In this document: positions 28,987-39,433 of the stretch, piece by piece
How positions within the stretch are numbered: position 1 is the first letter of the stretch
Layout of the letters: every line of letters begins with the position of its first letter
Assembly (NCBI GenBank): GCA_900323505.1
Contig: OOIN01000001.1
Span: 2,604,001 to 2,668,000 of the forward strand
Direction: 5' to 3'
From: Ustilago trichophora
Taxonomy: Eukaryota; Basidiomycota; Ustilaginomycetes; Ustilaginales; Ustilaginaceae
Length of the DNA stretch: 64,000 nucleotides
The notes under the pieces: generated by a model
Databases searched by the model: none
The model's input: the letters and a program-made list of their open reading frames with translations, nothing else
Told to the model about the DNA's origin: nothing
Position numbers and translations under genes: made by a program

Positions 28987-29616
28987 TTACAGCTTCGACC
29001 GTGATTCTTGTGAATCTACGTCGACGAGCAGCTTGGCGAGGGGATCCTTCAACTTCGTCGGCATGCTGACCGGCCGTCTTGTGACTCGATCGACAAACAC
29101 ATGTGTTGAAGTGATCAAGGCTGCCGTCTCCTCCGCTTTCTTTGCAGCTTCTTCCCCAATCGAGACCTGATATGTTACCGAGCTCCTCCCCAACTTGACC
29201 ACCCTCAACCCGACTTTTAGCGGGGAAGGGAAGGAGCATGAGGCAAAGTAGCGGCAAGAATTGCTGATCACCAGGCCGACTACTTCCTTAACATCTTTTT
29301 CGCCAGATGGGGCAGAAGAGGTGGTGGTGCTGGTGGAGGAGGAAGAGGAAGAGGGGTGAATGAAAGGCTGGATCCCGCAACGGTCGATCAGGTAGGCGTT
29401 GATAATGCTATCCGCAATGAGGTAATACGAAGAATTGTTGAGGTGACCATATCTACATGAGCAAAGATGAACGGAGGTAGAAAGTTGAGGTCAATTGTAT
29501 TCAAAGTGTCTGACCCAAAGGGGTTTTTCTTAGGGGACAGGAGCTTACTGGTCGTTATCGAGCCATCTTGTTTGATAGGTTACGGTGTGCGGCCATGGGC
29601 CTTTTGCTTCTGCCAT
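28987..29616 (-). CDS. Hotdog-fold acyl-CoA thioesterase, 4HBT type (two exons)
   Basis: Exon 1 (29549-29616) encodes MAEAKGPWPHTVTYQTRWLD and two more residues. The 96-base intron has donor GTAAGC and acceptor TGTAG. Exon 2 (28987-29452) continues in phase with YGHLNNSSYY; 177 residues in all. The WLDNDQYGHLNNSSYY motif is the 4-hydroxybenzoyl-CoA thioesterase active-site block (D...YGHxNN); the later RSSVTYQVSI and THVFVDRVTRRPV strands complete the hotdog fold. A Ser/Thr-rich insertion (SSSSSTSTTTSS) splits the domain. It probably hydrolyses acyl-CoA in the cytosol or mitochondria; the substrate is unknown. Confidence 0.88.
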
Positions 29617-30045
29617 TGTCGTCCTGCTGTACGAAGCTCTTGGATTTTGCGTGTGACCCTCTGGCAAATTCGACGTAGTGGCGATGCAAGGACTGTTGAT
29701 GGGCGCTGCGATACCGTATGGTGTGGTGCAGATGATGATGATGATGGAGGTGGAGAATGAGAAGTCAATCGATACATCGGAACCGGCAAGTCTTTTTGGC
29801 GTGTTTGCCGGGGACCCCACAAAATGGCAGACAAATTTGAAAACAAAAATAAATCCTATGAAAAATTCAGGCACACAAAAAAATTGCTATCAGTCGTTGT
29901 TCCTTCATCAAGTGGATCGATCTTCAGCAAGTATGCAAAGTACACACAATCATCACTTCGTTTGCTGAAGGCTTCTAGGATATAGTATTAGCATGTGCAT
30001 TGGGTATACATGTACAATTCCATCTTGTAACAAAGGAACAAGGTA
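29617..30045. other. Intergenic region thioesterase / haspin
   Basis: These 429 bases lie between two minus-strand genes. They are A/T-rich toward 29820-30045 and hold no supported gene. Confidence 0.5.
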
Positions 30046-32766
30046 TCAATGTGAAAAGAGCGACATGAGCTCAACAGCAGAACGCACAGTCACGGCATCT
30101 TCTTCAACCTGATGCAGAAGCGGAGTGACGGCCATCGTAGATCTCGCTTTCCTGACGCCACTTGCAGCCGGTGGAAGGACGGATTTTCTCGCCCTAGGGT
30201 GAAGGGACTTCCGTCCTGCCACCGGAGCAGTCTTCTTACCTCCGCTCGACGATGCAGCTGCTTCATCTGACAGCTTTTGTGCCGCGGCATCCAGTCGAGC
30301 AGTTGCGTTGTGTAGCGAAGAGTAAGCTTGCATCTCCCACTGTACTTCTACATCTGCAGACTTGGGCGGTCTGCAGCTTTTGCACTTGACGTCGATGAGT
30401 TTGTGCGCGAGGTAGCGCAGCCAGAGCATGTTGGTTGCTGGGTTGAAATTCTGCCAGTCGCCTTTGGTTAGGGTCCGCATCTCGCGGTATACGTCAAATT
30501 GGGGGTCGCCCGCGCCTTCAAATAGGGTCTCATCGTCGAAAGGGTAGTAGAGGACTTCGGGTTTCCTACTCCTGCCTTTGGTGATGGGCGAGGTGGATGC
30601 ACGAGAGAGGGTAAAGTCGATGATCGTTGCTTTGACTCCGGAGGTGCTAGGATTGAGTAGCCAGCTTGGTACAGCACTCTCATCCGACCCGGTAGCCTTT
30701 GAGCGCGCAGCCGACCTGCGTCGAGTCGTTTGCGTGACGAGCGGGGCGGCCAAATCCTGTGTTACAGTCTGAACGAGGATATTGCCCCAATGCAAGTCAC
30801 GATGCTCGAACTCATACCTCGACTCCATTTCGCTCAATCCCGCAACCACCTGCCAAAAGATCGATGCGGCCTGCAGCCAGGACTTGACTTTGAGGCTCTC
30901 CAAATCCTTTCCTCCATCAGACATGACGATCAACGCGTACACTTGTTGATGGCCTAGCACATGCGGGCGGATGTTTTCTGCTCCTTCGCCCGTCTTGGTG
31001 CGGCGCTTGGCGTCCCATCGATCCCAGGCTTGAAGAAGAGCTGCTGGGTATGCGCCCTTGACAACGTGCGCTGCTCGCAGCGATACAAAGGGATCAGTAG
31101 CGCTGAATTCGCGCCCGATCAGTTGCATCAGTCGGATCTCGCGCTCAACATCAGCGGCGGGCGATGTGTAAGGAATATCATCACCATCGTCGGTGCTGTT
31201 GGGACCTGAAATTGGGATAATCTTGAGCACAAGAGCTTCCTGCTTTTCGTCCTTGGTGGAGTAGGTCGATTGCGAAGTTTTAAAGATCTTGAAAACTTCG
31301 CTGTAGCTCGCTTCTCCAATCTTCTCGAGGCGGCGGCGTGGGGCGGACGTTCTCGAGGAGCCTGCAGCTGTACGAAGTTGGCGGATCACATCTGCGAAAG
31401 AGTTGGGCTTGGTCTGGGAGACGGAGGCGAGCAGGTCGGATAGATGGCTTTCACTCGCCGAGACCTCATCCGTGTCTGCCACAGCGAGATCAGCCACCTG
31501 GGCCGCGAGTTTGGTCGCGGGATCTTGCTCATTCTCGTCGTCCGATCCCTCTGTAGCCTTGTCTGCATCCTCGTCCTCGTCACTGTCAGCTGCGATACGT
31601 CTGGTGACACGTTTATTCTGCTTGGCCTTGGTTTTGGCAGCAGCTGACTTTTGGGGTGGTGGGTCGCACAAGTCATCATAGTTGGGGATGATGAGGCTGA
31701 ATGACGACTGACTGCTGCCTCCATCCTCAAAAGAGGAGTCCGACATACCATTGACAGATGACAGCGACGAGTCCGAGATGGCGATTGAAGTCGTTCGATT
31801 CGAGCCCAAGGCAGAAGTGTGCCTCGGTCTTGCAGCCATCGACTTTCGAGCATGGCTGCGATCAGATGAGGCTGTGGACTTGCGGCCTTGTGTGCCGGAA
31901 GTTTGTTGTGAGGCTGAAGCTGGGGGTTTGATCTGCCCTTGCTCTTGCTCCTCCTCAATAGCGAGCTCAGCCAACTGTCGAGCTTTCTCAACGAAGTAGG
32001 ATTTGGTAGGAACGGGGCGGCGTGGTGTCATATCTCTGTCGGTGAAATCGTAGTCCTCGATAGCCATACGTGCTGCTTGGGCTGCTCGTCGAGGGGCTCT
32101 ACCAGTCGGCTGATTCTGTGGCGGCGTTGACTCGTTGGGTAGTGAGGCAGCAGAACTGCTGGCTGGGGTTGACACTTTGGATCGTAGAGGCTTCCTAACA
32201 GTCTGTGGAGACTCGGCGGCTACTCGCTTCGAGCTGCCCCGTCGAGCCTTTGGTGTCGTGATGATGGCAGCATCGTTTTGTAAGGACCTTATCGCAGACT
32301 TTGCTGGTCTCACGCTGGTTTGGCTTTCCAGTTCTGCTTGCTCCTTACTGTTGAGCGTCTGGCTCGACAGTGCTTTCCTCTGGCCCTCTTTGCTGATTGA
32401 TTTAGACACGGACGGCTTGGTCGTGTTTGATGATTTGGTTGAGCTACAAGCGGAATGGAAAGAGAGGCTGGAGTTGGCGGTATCATATGCTGCGCTTTGA
32501 TCTGCTGCTGGCTGGCTGTGTAGGGTATCATCGTTGTTGTCCTCATCCGAGCCCGTGCTTTCGGAAAGTAGCTGTGAAGGCAGCACCGAGGGTCTGGTTC
32601 GTCTGTACGTGGTTGTTGGCTTCCTAGAATGAGTGTTCAGGAAGCCGAACGGATCGTTCTCGTCGTTCTGCAAAGAAGTAAAGGTGCTATGACGGTTGAT
32701 GACCCTGACTTCTGCTTTGCGGCCGTACACTGACACCTTTTTGGTGTGTCCTGAAAGGAACGACAT
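30046..32766 (-). CDS. Haspin-type histone H3 Thr3 kinase
   Basis: The ATG at 32766 begins a 906-residue single-exon gene. The N-terminus carries TKKVSVYGRKA (8-18), then about 450 disordered residues rich in Ser, Arg and Pro with basic patches. The divergent kinase domain spans about 485-840: a glycine-loop equivalent IGEASYSEVF, K515 in LVLKIIPI, the catalytic loop HRDLHWGNILV (D657), and IIDFTLSR with D717, where haspins have DYT/DFT in place of DFG. The haspin-specific C-lobe block follows (FEGAGDPQFDVYREM). Haspin phosphorylates H3T3 in mitosis and so places the chromosomal passenger complex at centromeres. Yeast homologues are Alk1 and Alk2. It is divergent from the uL1m gene. Confidence 0.95.
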   Translation of the reverse strand: MSFLSGHTKKVSVYGRKAEVRVINRHSTFTSLQNDENDPFGFLNTHSRKPTTTYRRTRPSVLPSQLLSESTGSDEDNNDDTLHSQPAADQSAAYDTANSSLSFHSACSSTKSSNTTKPSVSKSISKEGQRKALSSQTLNSKEQAELESQTSVRPAKSAIRSLQNDAAIITTPKARRGSSKRVAAESPQTVRKPLRSKVSTPASSSAASLPNESTPPQNQPTGRAPRRAAQAARMAIEDYDFTDRDMTPRRPVPTKSYFVEKARQLAELAIEEEQEQGQIKPPASASQQTSGTQGRKSTASSDRSHARKSMAARPRHTSALGSNRTTSIAISDSSLSSVNGMSDSSFEDGGSSQSSFSLIIPNYDDLCDPPPQKSAAAKTKAKQNKRVTRRIAADSDEDEDADKATEGSDDENEQDPATKLAAQVADLAVADTDEVSASESHLSDLLASVSQTKPNSFADVIRQLRTAAGSSRTSAPRRRLEKIGEASYSEVFKIFKTSQSTYSTKDEKQEALVLKIIPISGPNSTDDGDDIPYTSPAADVEREIRLMQLIGREFSATDPFVSLRAAHVVKGAYPAALLQAWDRWDAKRRTKTGEGAENIRPHVLGHQQVYALIVMSDGGKDLESLKVKSWLQAASIFWQVVAGLSEMESRYEFEHRDLHWGNILVQTVTQDLAAPLVTQTTRRRSAARSKATGSDESAVPSWLLNPSTSGVKATIIDFTLSRASTSPITKGRSRKPEVLYYPFDDETLFEGAGDPQFDVYREMRTLTKGDWQNFNPATNMLWLRYLAHKLIDVKCKSCRPPKSADVEVQWEMQAYSSLHNATARLDAAAQKLSDEAAASSSGGKKTAPVAGRKSLHPRARKSVLPPAASGVRKARSTMAVTPLLHQVEEDAVTVRSAVELMSLFSH

Positions 32767-32833
32767 GGTGATGCGGCAAGAGCCCTAGGTCGAAGGTTGC
32801 GTCGATGCGATGAGGTATGATTGTGTGGATGGT

Positions 32834-32856
32834 GGGGGGGGGGGGGGGGGGGGGGG
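32834..32856 (+). repeat. G23 homopolymer tract
   Basis: Twenty-three consecutive G residues lie 70-90 bases upstream of the haspin ATG. Such a run can form a G-quadruplex and may affect replication or transcription. Confidence 0.9.
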
Positions 32857-32911
32857 AACATGTGGAACGGCGACGAAGCTGAGTTATCGTTATTGGCGGC
32901 TATCCAGAAGT

Positions 32912-32948
32912 GTACAGTACAGTACAGTACTGTACAGTACTACAGTAG
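32912..32948. repeat. AGTAC/TACAGTA palindromic repeat cluster
   Basis: Three direct AGTAC units run into the perfect palindrome TACAGTACTGTA (32923-32934), followed by further ACAGTAC and ACAGTAG half-sites. It is located in the shared haspin/uL1m promoter. Confidence 0.85.
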
Positions 32949-33159
32949 CCTGCATCCAAAAAGCCGTGTGGAATAGAACACCAACACATGGCTTTGGTCA
33001 CATTTTTGGCTTCCGAATATCAACGCGAAGTCAACACGTGACTGTGAGCCAAAATGAAAAGGCATAGAGGAGGATTATGTAAGCGAGACAGAGCAAGAAA
33101 GCAAAGGTCAAAAGTCGCATTCCCAATTTCTTCTTCCCATATCAGCCAGAAGACACCAG

Positions 33160-33160
<1 letters not shown>

Positions 33161-33190
<30 letters not shown>
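33161..33190. repeat. GCT trinucleotide repeat, ten units
   Basis: Ten uninterrupted GCT units end about 70 bases before the ATG of the uL1m gene, most likely in its 5' leader. Confidence 0.85.
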
Positions 33191-33258
33191 ATTTGACTTC
33201 ACTACACCCTCTTCACCATCGACTCTTTTAGTACGGTCGAACATTCACCCTCACCGAA

Positions 33259-34332
33259 ATGTCGTTCCTTCTCCCTGGTACCGCCTCCAGGGCTCTGGCC
33301 TCAGCCACAGCTTCAGCCTCCAGCTCTCGATCTTTCAGCACCTCGATCGTCACCTTGAAGAAATCCAACCGTGCTCGCGGTGCCGCCAGGAAATCGCCTC
33401 GTAACCAAGCACTCTTCGCTGCTCTGTCGTCCCGAATCTCACCAAGGCAAGGTGGAATCGCTTCACCAGCTGCTGCTGCAGGAGCCAAGTCGGGAAAGAA
33501 GGCATCCAACAATCTTGAGCCCGCCGAGGGAGAGACCCTTCTGACCCTCGAGCAGGCTTGCGAACAGCTTCAGGCACACGGTGCTGCCAGTCGACCGCTC
33601 AACGCATTCGAAGTTCACATTGTCACATCTGTCTCCTCGCATCAGACCAACGCCCTTCGAGGCAGAATTGCATACCCAAGGGATCCCAGGACTAAGCAGG
33701 AACGTCTGCTGATCTTCGCCGAGGAAGGCTCTGAAGCGGCCGAGGCCGTCAAGGAAATCATTCAGAACGAGGCCGCATCTTCATCGTCGTCCTCCTCACA
33801 GTCGGAGCCTGCCATCATTGTTGGCGGATCCGAGCTCATCTCGCAGGTGCTCAACAACCGTGTCACTGGTTTCACCAAGGTTCTCTGTACCAACACGCTT
33901 CTCTCCGAGGTGTCCAAGGGTCTTGCCAGGTCATTGGGTCCCAAGGGCCTTATGCCCAATCCTCGTCGTGGTACTGTGGTCCCATCAGATGACAGGAGAT
34001 CCATCGTCGATGCTATCCGCGAGTCGAAGGGTGCCATGGACTGGAGATCAGACAAGGTTGGTGTGATTCGAGGTGCTGTCGGACGTCTCAACTTTGACAA
34101 GGAAGATGTCAAGAAGAACGTCACTACCTTGCTCGATGCTATCGTCCAGAAGGTGCCCACTCTGGGGTCTCAGCAAGCAGCACAGGGTGCTGGACAGGCC
34201 AAGGAATACATTGCACGAGACAAGAGGTCGCCAGGAGAGCTCAAGAAGGCTGCCAACATCATCAAGCAAGTTCACCTCAGCTCCACTCAGGGCCCAGGCA
34301 TCAAGCTCGACCTGCGCGATGTTCTGGCTTGA
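33259..34332 (+). CDS. MRPL1: Mitochondrial ribosomal protein uL1m
   Basis: The ATG at 33259 opens a 357-residue single-exon gene. The N-terminus is a typical mitochondrial presequence rich in Ala, Ser and Arg without acidic residues up to about residue 50 (ASASSSRSFSTSIVTLKKSNR). The L1 fold follows, with the domain II block LSEVSKGLARSLGPKGLMPN and RRGTV, the near-invariant L1 signature, and then KVGVIRGAVGRLNF. The LRGRIAYPRDPR strand is the family's domain I. It is a component of the L1 stalk of the mitochondrial large subunit. It converges on ADE5,7. Confidence 0.93.
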   Translation: MSFLLPGTASRALASATASASSSRSFSTSIVTLKKSNRARGAARKSPRNQALFAALSSRISPRQGGIASPAAAAGAKSGKKASNNLEPAEGETLLTLEQACEQLQAHGAASRPLNAFEVHIVTSVSSHQTNALRGRIAYPRDPRTKQERLLIFAEEGSEAAEAVKEIIQNEAASSSSSSSQSEPAIIVGGSELISQVLNNRVTGFTKVLCTNTLLSEVSKGLARSLGPKGLMPNPRRGTVVPSDDRRSIVDAIRESKGAMDWRSDKVGVIRGAVGRLNFDKEDVKKNVTTLLDAIVQKVPTLGSQQAAQGAGQAKEYIARDKRSPGELKKAANIIKQVHLSSTQGPGIKLDLRDVLA

Positions 34333-34643
34333 GCAGCCCAGATTGTAATCACCACTTCTGGCACATGATCATAACTTTGTTCCTATTACCCAATTATGAG
34401 AGTATGCGGTACATTTGTGTGTGCGCGATCATTCTTCTATCAGAATTGCCGACTAAGCACGGAGTGGTCGTGGTGGGTCTGAGTTGCCCGTATGGCGCAT
34501 CGCACACAGTCGCTTACTCACAGCAACCCAATCCTTTCGGATCGTGACCGATCAAAATGGATGATGGTATCTACGAAACTTGGATTCTCTCTTGTATATA
34601 TGAAACATGATTTGGGAAAGCACAATTGGAGCTACTCAAGCTC
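34333..34643. other. Convergent 3' region uL1m / ADE5,7
   Basis: A 311-base spacer that presumably holds both 3' UTRs. Nothing else is seen. Confidence 0.5.
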
Positions 34644-37136
34644 TCAGAGAGCCCAGCTCTGCATGTTAGTGTAGTGGACACCCTCGCCGTCAATCACGCG
34701 ACCCATGACAACGGGTCGCTCACCAGCCTGGCTGAGCAAGCCCAAGATCCTCTCCTGCTGCTCCTGCTGAATGATGAGCACCATGCCGATACCGTTGTTG
34801 AAGGTCCTGGCCATCTCCTCGGGTTCGACGTTACCGGTGGCTTGCAACCAGTCGAACAGAGCCGGTCGCTGCCACGATGCCAGGTCGATCTCGACACCCT
34901 TGCCCGGTGCAAGGATACGCGGGATGTTTTCTGTGAATCCACCACCGGTGATGTGCGAAAGGGCGAGCAAGCCCTGAGCCTCAGCGAAGAGGGGGGTGAG
35001 AGCATCGACGTAGATGCGGGTAGGGGCGATCAGAGCATCACCGAGGGTGGCGGCAGATGCGGAGCCGTCCTTCTCGGCAGACCAGGGGCAAGGTGCCGAA
35101 AGGTTGAGGCCGGATCGTGACACAATCTTGCGAACCAGCGAGAAACCGTTCGAGTGAACACCGGAACTGTGCAGACCAACGAGAACATCACCGGCCTTGA
35201 GCTGGTCGAGCAATGGCAAGAGAGCTTCACGCTCGACGGCACCAACAGCGAAACCGGCAAGATCGTAGTCGTCACCTTCGTACATGCCTGGCATCTCGGC
35301 GGTCTCACCTCCGATGAGACCACACTTGGCCTGTCGGCATCCCTCGGCAATACCAGAGATGACCGAGGTGGCAACGGGCACGCTCAACTTGGAGCACGCA
35401 AAGTAGTCGAGGAAGTAGAGTGGGGCAGCACCCTGGACGAGCAAGTCGTTGACGGACATGGCCACAAGGTCGATACCGACGGTGTCGTGCTTGCCCATGT
35501 CAAGAGCGACACGGAGCTTTGTGCCGACACCGTCGGTGCCCGAAACGAGAACAGGGTCACGCATGCCGATAGCCTTAAGATCAAAGGTACCACCGAAGCC
35601 ACCGAGGGAAGCGTCGCAACCGGGTCGGCGAGTCGACTTGGCAAGGGGCTTGATAGCCTCTACGAGCGAGTTACCAGCATCAATGTCGACACCAGCAGCG
35701 GCGTAGGTGAGACCAGCTGGGGCCGAGCTGCCAGCAGCGGGCTTGAGGGCTCGGTGAGCGATGTCGCGACGGAAGGTCTTGCCCTCGAATTGAACAGCGT
35801 CCACACCCTGGTAGGCGAGCTCGACGGCCTCCTGCAAAGTGTTGCCGAAGGCCGAGACGGCGATCACACGACCACCAGCGGTGACGAGCTGGCCGTTGGC
35901 ATCGATTTTGGTACCGGCGTGGTAGACGGTGACATTCTCGGGCACAGCACCGATGGTGATGGGCACACCGGTAGGGTACTTGCCAGGGTATCCTTGGCTG
36001 GCAAGGACAATGCTGACGGCGTGCTGGTTGCGCACGACAGGCTTGACCGAGTCGAGACGGCGCTCAACGCAGGCAAGGATGATGTCGGCAAGGCTGGTTT
36101 TGGACTCGTCGAGCAGCTCGAGAACGGCCTCGGTCTCGGGGTCACCGAATCGTACATTGTATTCGAGCACCTTTGGACCATCGGCAGTGAGCATGAGACC
36201 AACAAAGAGCATGCCGACGAAGGGGAAGCCCTCGTTACGCATACCGTCGATGGTGGGGACAAGAACCTCCTTGCGGATACGAGCGGGGAGGTCATCGACG
36301 AGGCCTTCGGGAGCGGGGGTGTAAGCACCCATACCACCAGTGTTGGGGCCAGTGTCGCCCTCACCAATACGCTTGTGGTCCTGGCAGCCGGGGAGAGCAG
36401 TGATAGTGTAACCGTCAGAGAAGGCAAGCACCGAGAGCTCGGGGCCGACGAGCCTCTGCTCGATCAGGAGGGAAGATCCGGCATCGCCAAAGACCTTCTT
36501 GACGAGGATGTCCTCGACACCCTCACGGGCCTCGGCATCGGACTCGGGGAGGAGAACACCTTTACCGGCGGCAAGACCGGAAGCCTTGAGCACGACCTGC
36601 TGAGCACCGCCGAGCTTCTGGATGTAGGCGAGGCACTCGTCAACCTGGGAGGCGTCAAAGGACTGGAAAGCAGCAGTAGGAATGTTGTACTTGTCCATGA
36701 AGGCCTTGGCGAAGGTCTTGGAACCTTCCATCTGGGCAGCGACGGGAGAGGGGCCAAAGACGGGGATGCCGACCTTGCGGAAGGCGAGCTCGACACCATC
36801 GACCAGAGGCTGCTCGGGACCGGGGAAGCAGAGATTGATGCCGTTGTGAACAGCCCAAGCGGTGATCTGGCTGAAGTCGCCCGAGGCGTTGGGGGAGTCG
36901 AGGTTGGTGCATCGAGGGCCAAGCGTGGCGGTACCGCCGTTACCGGGAGCGCAGAAGACGTGCTCTACGCGAGGGGAGCGGAGGAAGTGGTTGGCGATGG
37001 CATGTTCACGTCCGCCGGAACCAAGGATGAGGACGCGAAGGGGAGCGGGTGATGGGAGCATCGACTCGAGGGGGATGTTGAGAGTGGAAGAAGCCATCTT
37101 GGGTCGTTTGCGGGAAGGTTCTTGTTGTACCTGCAT
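34644..37136 (-). CDS. ADE5,7: Bifunctional GAR synthetase / AIR synthetase
   Basis: 830 residues from the ATG at 37136; a second in-frame ATG at 37097 (M14) in a good context could be the real start. The N-terminal phosphoribosylamine-glycine ligase (GARS, about 20-465) starts with [19 protein letters not shown] and shows the ATP-grasp segments [13 protein letters not shown] and [14 protein letters not shown]. The C-terminal AIR synthetase (PurM, about 478-825) has [14 protein letters not shown] and [14 protein letters not shown]. The fused enzyme performs the second and fifth steps of de novo purine synthesis in the cytosol. Length matches yeast Ade5,7 (~800). The gene is densely codon-biased (mostly C-ending codons), suggesting high expression. 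It shares a 2.3-kb divergent upstream region with the AIFM2-like gene. Confidence 0.96.
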   Translation of the reverse strand: MQVQQEPSRKRPKMASSTLNIPLESMLPSPAPLRVLILGSGGREHAIANHFLRSPRVEHVFCAPGNGGTATLGPRCTNLDSPNASGDFSQITAWAVHNGINLCFPGPEQPLVDGVELAFRKVGIPVFGPSPVAAQMEGSKTFAKAFMDKYNIPTAAFQSFDASQVDECLAYIQKLGGAQQVVLKASGLAAGKGVLLPESDAEAREGVEDILVKKVFGDAGSSLLIEQRLVGPELSVLAFSDGYTITALPGCQDHKRIGEGDTGPNTGGMGAYTPAPEGLVDDLPARIRKEVLVPTIDGMRNEGFPFVGMLFVGLMLTADGPKVLEYNVRFGDPETEAVLELLDESKTSLADIILACVERRLDSVKPVVRNQHAVSIVLASQGYPGKYPTGVPITIGAVPENVTVYHAGTKIDANGQLVTAGGRVIAVSAFGNTLQEAVELAYQGVDAVQFEGKTFRRDIAHRALKPAAGSSAPAGLTYAAAGVDIDAGNSLVEAIKPLAKSTRRPGCDASLGGFGGTFDLKAIGMRDPVLVSGTDGVGTKLRVALDMGKHDTVGIDLVAMSVNDLLVQGAAPLYFLDYFACSKLSVPVATSVISGIAEGCRQAKCGLIGGETAEMPGMYEGDDYDLAGFAVGAVEREALLPLLDQLKAGDVLVGLHSSGVHSNGFSLVRKIVSRSGLNLSAPCPWSAEKDGSASAATLGDALIAPTRIYVDALTPLFAEAQGLLALSHITGGGFTENIPRILAPGKGVEIDLASWQRPALFDWLQATGNVEPEEMARTFNNGIGMVLIIQQEQQERILGLLSQAGERPVVMGRVIDGEGVHYTNMQSWAL

Positions 37137-37499
37137 GATACTTCGCCTCTGTAACGAGACGAGCCAACAAGGGATGCGGGGTGAAGGAGAAGCGAGAGGA
37201 GCAAAGTGGAGAGAAGAAAGATGGAACTCGGAGAAGGCCGATCTTCAAGAACAAGAAGAAGAGGAGGAGGAGGAGGAGGAGGAAGAAGACAGCCGACAAC
37301 GGTGTTGCTCACCTGTTGCAGAAGCAGAAAAAAAAAAAAAAGGCAGCTTCCAGATTGGCTGTTGTCGCTGCTGTCAAAAGGGTATCTTGCTGTGGAGACA
37401 GCGTCCAACAGATTTGTTTGGGCTCTCTCCGCGTTGCTCTACGCCAATGGCAAGCCTTTGAACGATACACTTTCTTCCTCGCACAGACTCGCCAAACAA

Positions 37500-37502
<3 letters not shown>

Positions 37503-37547
<45 letters not shown>
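37503..37547. repeat. T45 homopolymer tract
   Basis: Forty-five consecutive T residues about 370 bases upstream of the ADE5,7 ATG. Confidence 0.9.
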
Positions 37548-37548
<1 letters not shown>

Positions 37549-39182
37549 GTCCTGAGCTGCATGGTCCAAAGGGCAAGAAAAGAAAAATTTCGACAAAGGA
37601 CGAGATGAATTCTGATCCGACTTCCGAACATCTTCGAGTCGTAATCAGCTTTGTCGGCCGTGTACAGTTGATCTGGATTGGATCTGCTTTTCTCATCGGG
37701 CGATCCGATCAAAATTGGTTTCGGCGCATATCTTTTCAAGTCGCAAGAAACTGCGACTCTGATGCAAGCCTGCAAGCCTGCAAGCCTAGCCTCGTTCTAT
37801 AAAAGGTATGCGTGCTGGCACAAGACCCAAAATCAGGGACATTGATGCAAAAAGCTAAGCGAGGGTTTGTACTAGGACGATCAGGTGCAAGCAAGGATCT
37901 GCGAATGCTTGCAAGCTTATCTGATCCGAAAGAAGACTCTTGGTCTCAAAAGACGCATCCAGTCTGGCATCCAAGCCGGTATGGGCTGCCACCATCGCAC
38001 CGAGCTCACGATATGCATGCTGCTTCAGGTTAGCTCCATCTTGGCGCGCAGAAATCAGATAGCCAGATCAGGACGCCAAGCATCAGAATCGCCAAGGTCA
38101 ACCAATCAGACCGCTTGCTGCTTCGGTCTAAGTTGTGTTGCGGCAGGGGAAGAATATTCTTTCTGCTGTCGATGACTCGTAAAAACTGTCGAGCGGCTTC
38201 AAAGTCGGCTGGCGAAAGAATGCGACCAGCGTGGGAAGAAAGTTGCGAAGAAGTGGCATGACACAGGTTCTCACACTACGAGGCAAAGAGGCGAAAGAAG
38301 AGATGACAAAAAAAAAAAAAAAAAAGAAAAGAAAAAGAAAAAGAAAAAGAAAACAAGATCCGTGATGCTCCGCTTATCAGATCTCGGCGCGCAGACTCTC
38401 TGGCGCTAAAACGACCAGCTAACCCCCACATGAGCCTATCAGATTGCTCTCCTCGTACACGGATGGCTCTTGGCCGTAGTCAATAATCTCTTGGCGCAGG
38501 ACTATGACGAGGTGCAACTGCGGCATGAGCCAACAGTGACACTGCTACAGAGGGGTGCTTCTGTGCCCCGAGAAGGATGATGAGGGATTGCGATGCATGT
38601 CTCCACCCAATGTTGGCCGTTGACGATGATGGAGAGACACGAAAGGCAAGAGACAGGCAAAGGGCTGAAATGCGAATGAGTGCCAGGCACGGCGTGGCTA
38701 TCTGATCACGGAGACGGACAGAGTCAACTTTCAAGCTGCGCCACCGACACGACGAGACGGCTGGGAAACTGTGTAGCCAAACCTGGCAACTTGGCCGCTG
38801 CTGGACGAAATAATGACGGCAAAAAGGCGAATTTCCAGCGAGAAAGAGAGAGGGCTCTGCAAGCCAATCAATAATCAGATGCCAAGCGAGCCAGAGACGA
38901 ATCACAATCTCTTTCGGACCGAGCAAAATTCAACAAGACACACACTGACTCACAGTCACACACACTGACAGCTTGGGGTGGAGACCTTACACAAACGCCG
39001 CCTTGATTGCTGATTTTCCTGTTTCGAACTTCCGCCTTACATCAATCAATCAGCCACAGCTTTCACTCTCTGCTCCTCCCTACTTCTCCGAACACTTGCG
39101 TTGATGGCTTCTCTTGTTCCTCTTGCTTTGTAGCGTTGATCCCTCGATCCACCTCCTCTACTACCACCACCATCTCCAGAAT

Positions 39183-39204
39183 CACACACACACACACACA
39201 CACA
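39183..39204. repeat. CA dinucleotide repeat
   Basis: About eleven CA units upstream of the AIFM2-like ATG, probably in its 5' leader. Confidence 0.8.
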
Positions 39205-39433
39205 TTACGTACTCGCAAGCAAATACGTGGCTACCAACATTCCAGCATCCTGCCTCAAAACTACTTCACACTCGTTTTCTTCCCTTCCAACTTCAATCGT
39301 GTCGTTACATCTAGTCGCGGTTACCAGAGCGTCTCGCTCTCTTTTTATCACCGCTTCCGCAAGTGGTCTCAGCGCTTCCCTAGCACATCACACCCTTCCC
39401 GCTCGCAGCACTCGATCGCTCACATCTGCAACC

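Larger units (their letters stand above)
32767..33258. other. Divergent promoter, haspin / uL1m
   Basis: This 492-base region contains a G23 tract, a cluster of overlapping AGTAC/TACAGTA palindromes and a GCT triplet run. No gene is supported in it. Confidence 0.6.
37137..39433. other. 2.3-kb divergent intergenic region, ADE5,7 / AIFM2-like
   Basis: It contains a purine-rich GAG run (37251-37285), A14 (37328-37341), T45 (37503-37547), a triplicated AAGCCTGC motif (about 37769-37790), an A-rich block with GAAAAA repeats (38310-38352) and a CA repeat (39183-39204). Frames up to ~200 codons exist but contain homopolymer-encoded Phe/Lys/Glu runs and no domain. No tRNA was found by eye. Confidence 0.55.

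Noticed and set aside
35154..37052. 632-codon plus-strand frame antisense to ADE5,7
   Set aside because: It is the mirror of a highly codon-biased gene; its composition (Gly, Val, Asp, Glu) is what the reverse reading of C-ending codons gives.
37206..37802. 198-codon plus-strand frame through the T45 tract
   Set aside because: Its length comes from homopolymer-encoded Phe and Gly/Arg runs; there is no domain and it lies in the ADE5,7 upstream region.
38480..38926. 148-codon minus-strand frame upstream of the AIFM2-like gene
   Set aside because: Mixed composition with many Cys and Trp, no domain, no promoter or splice signals; treated as chance.
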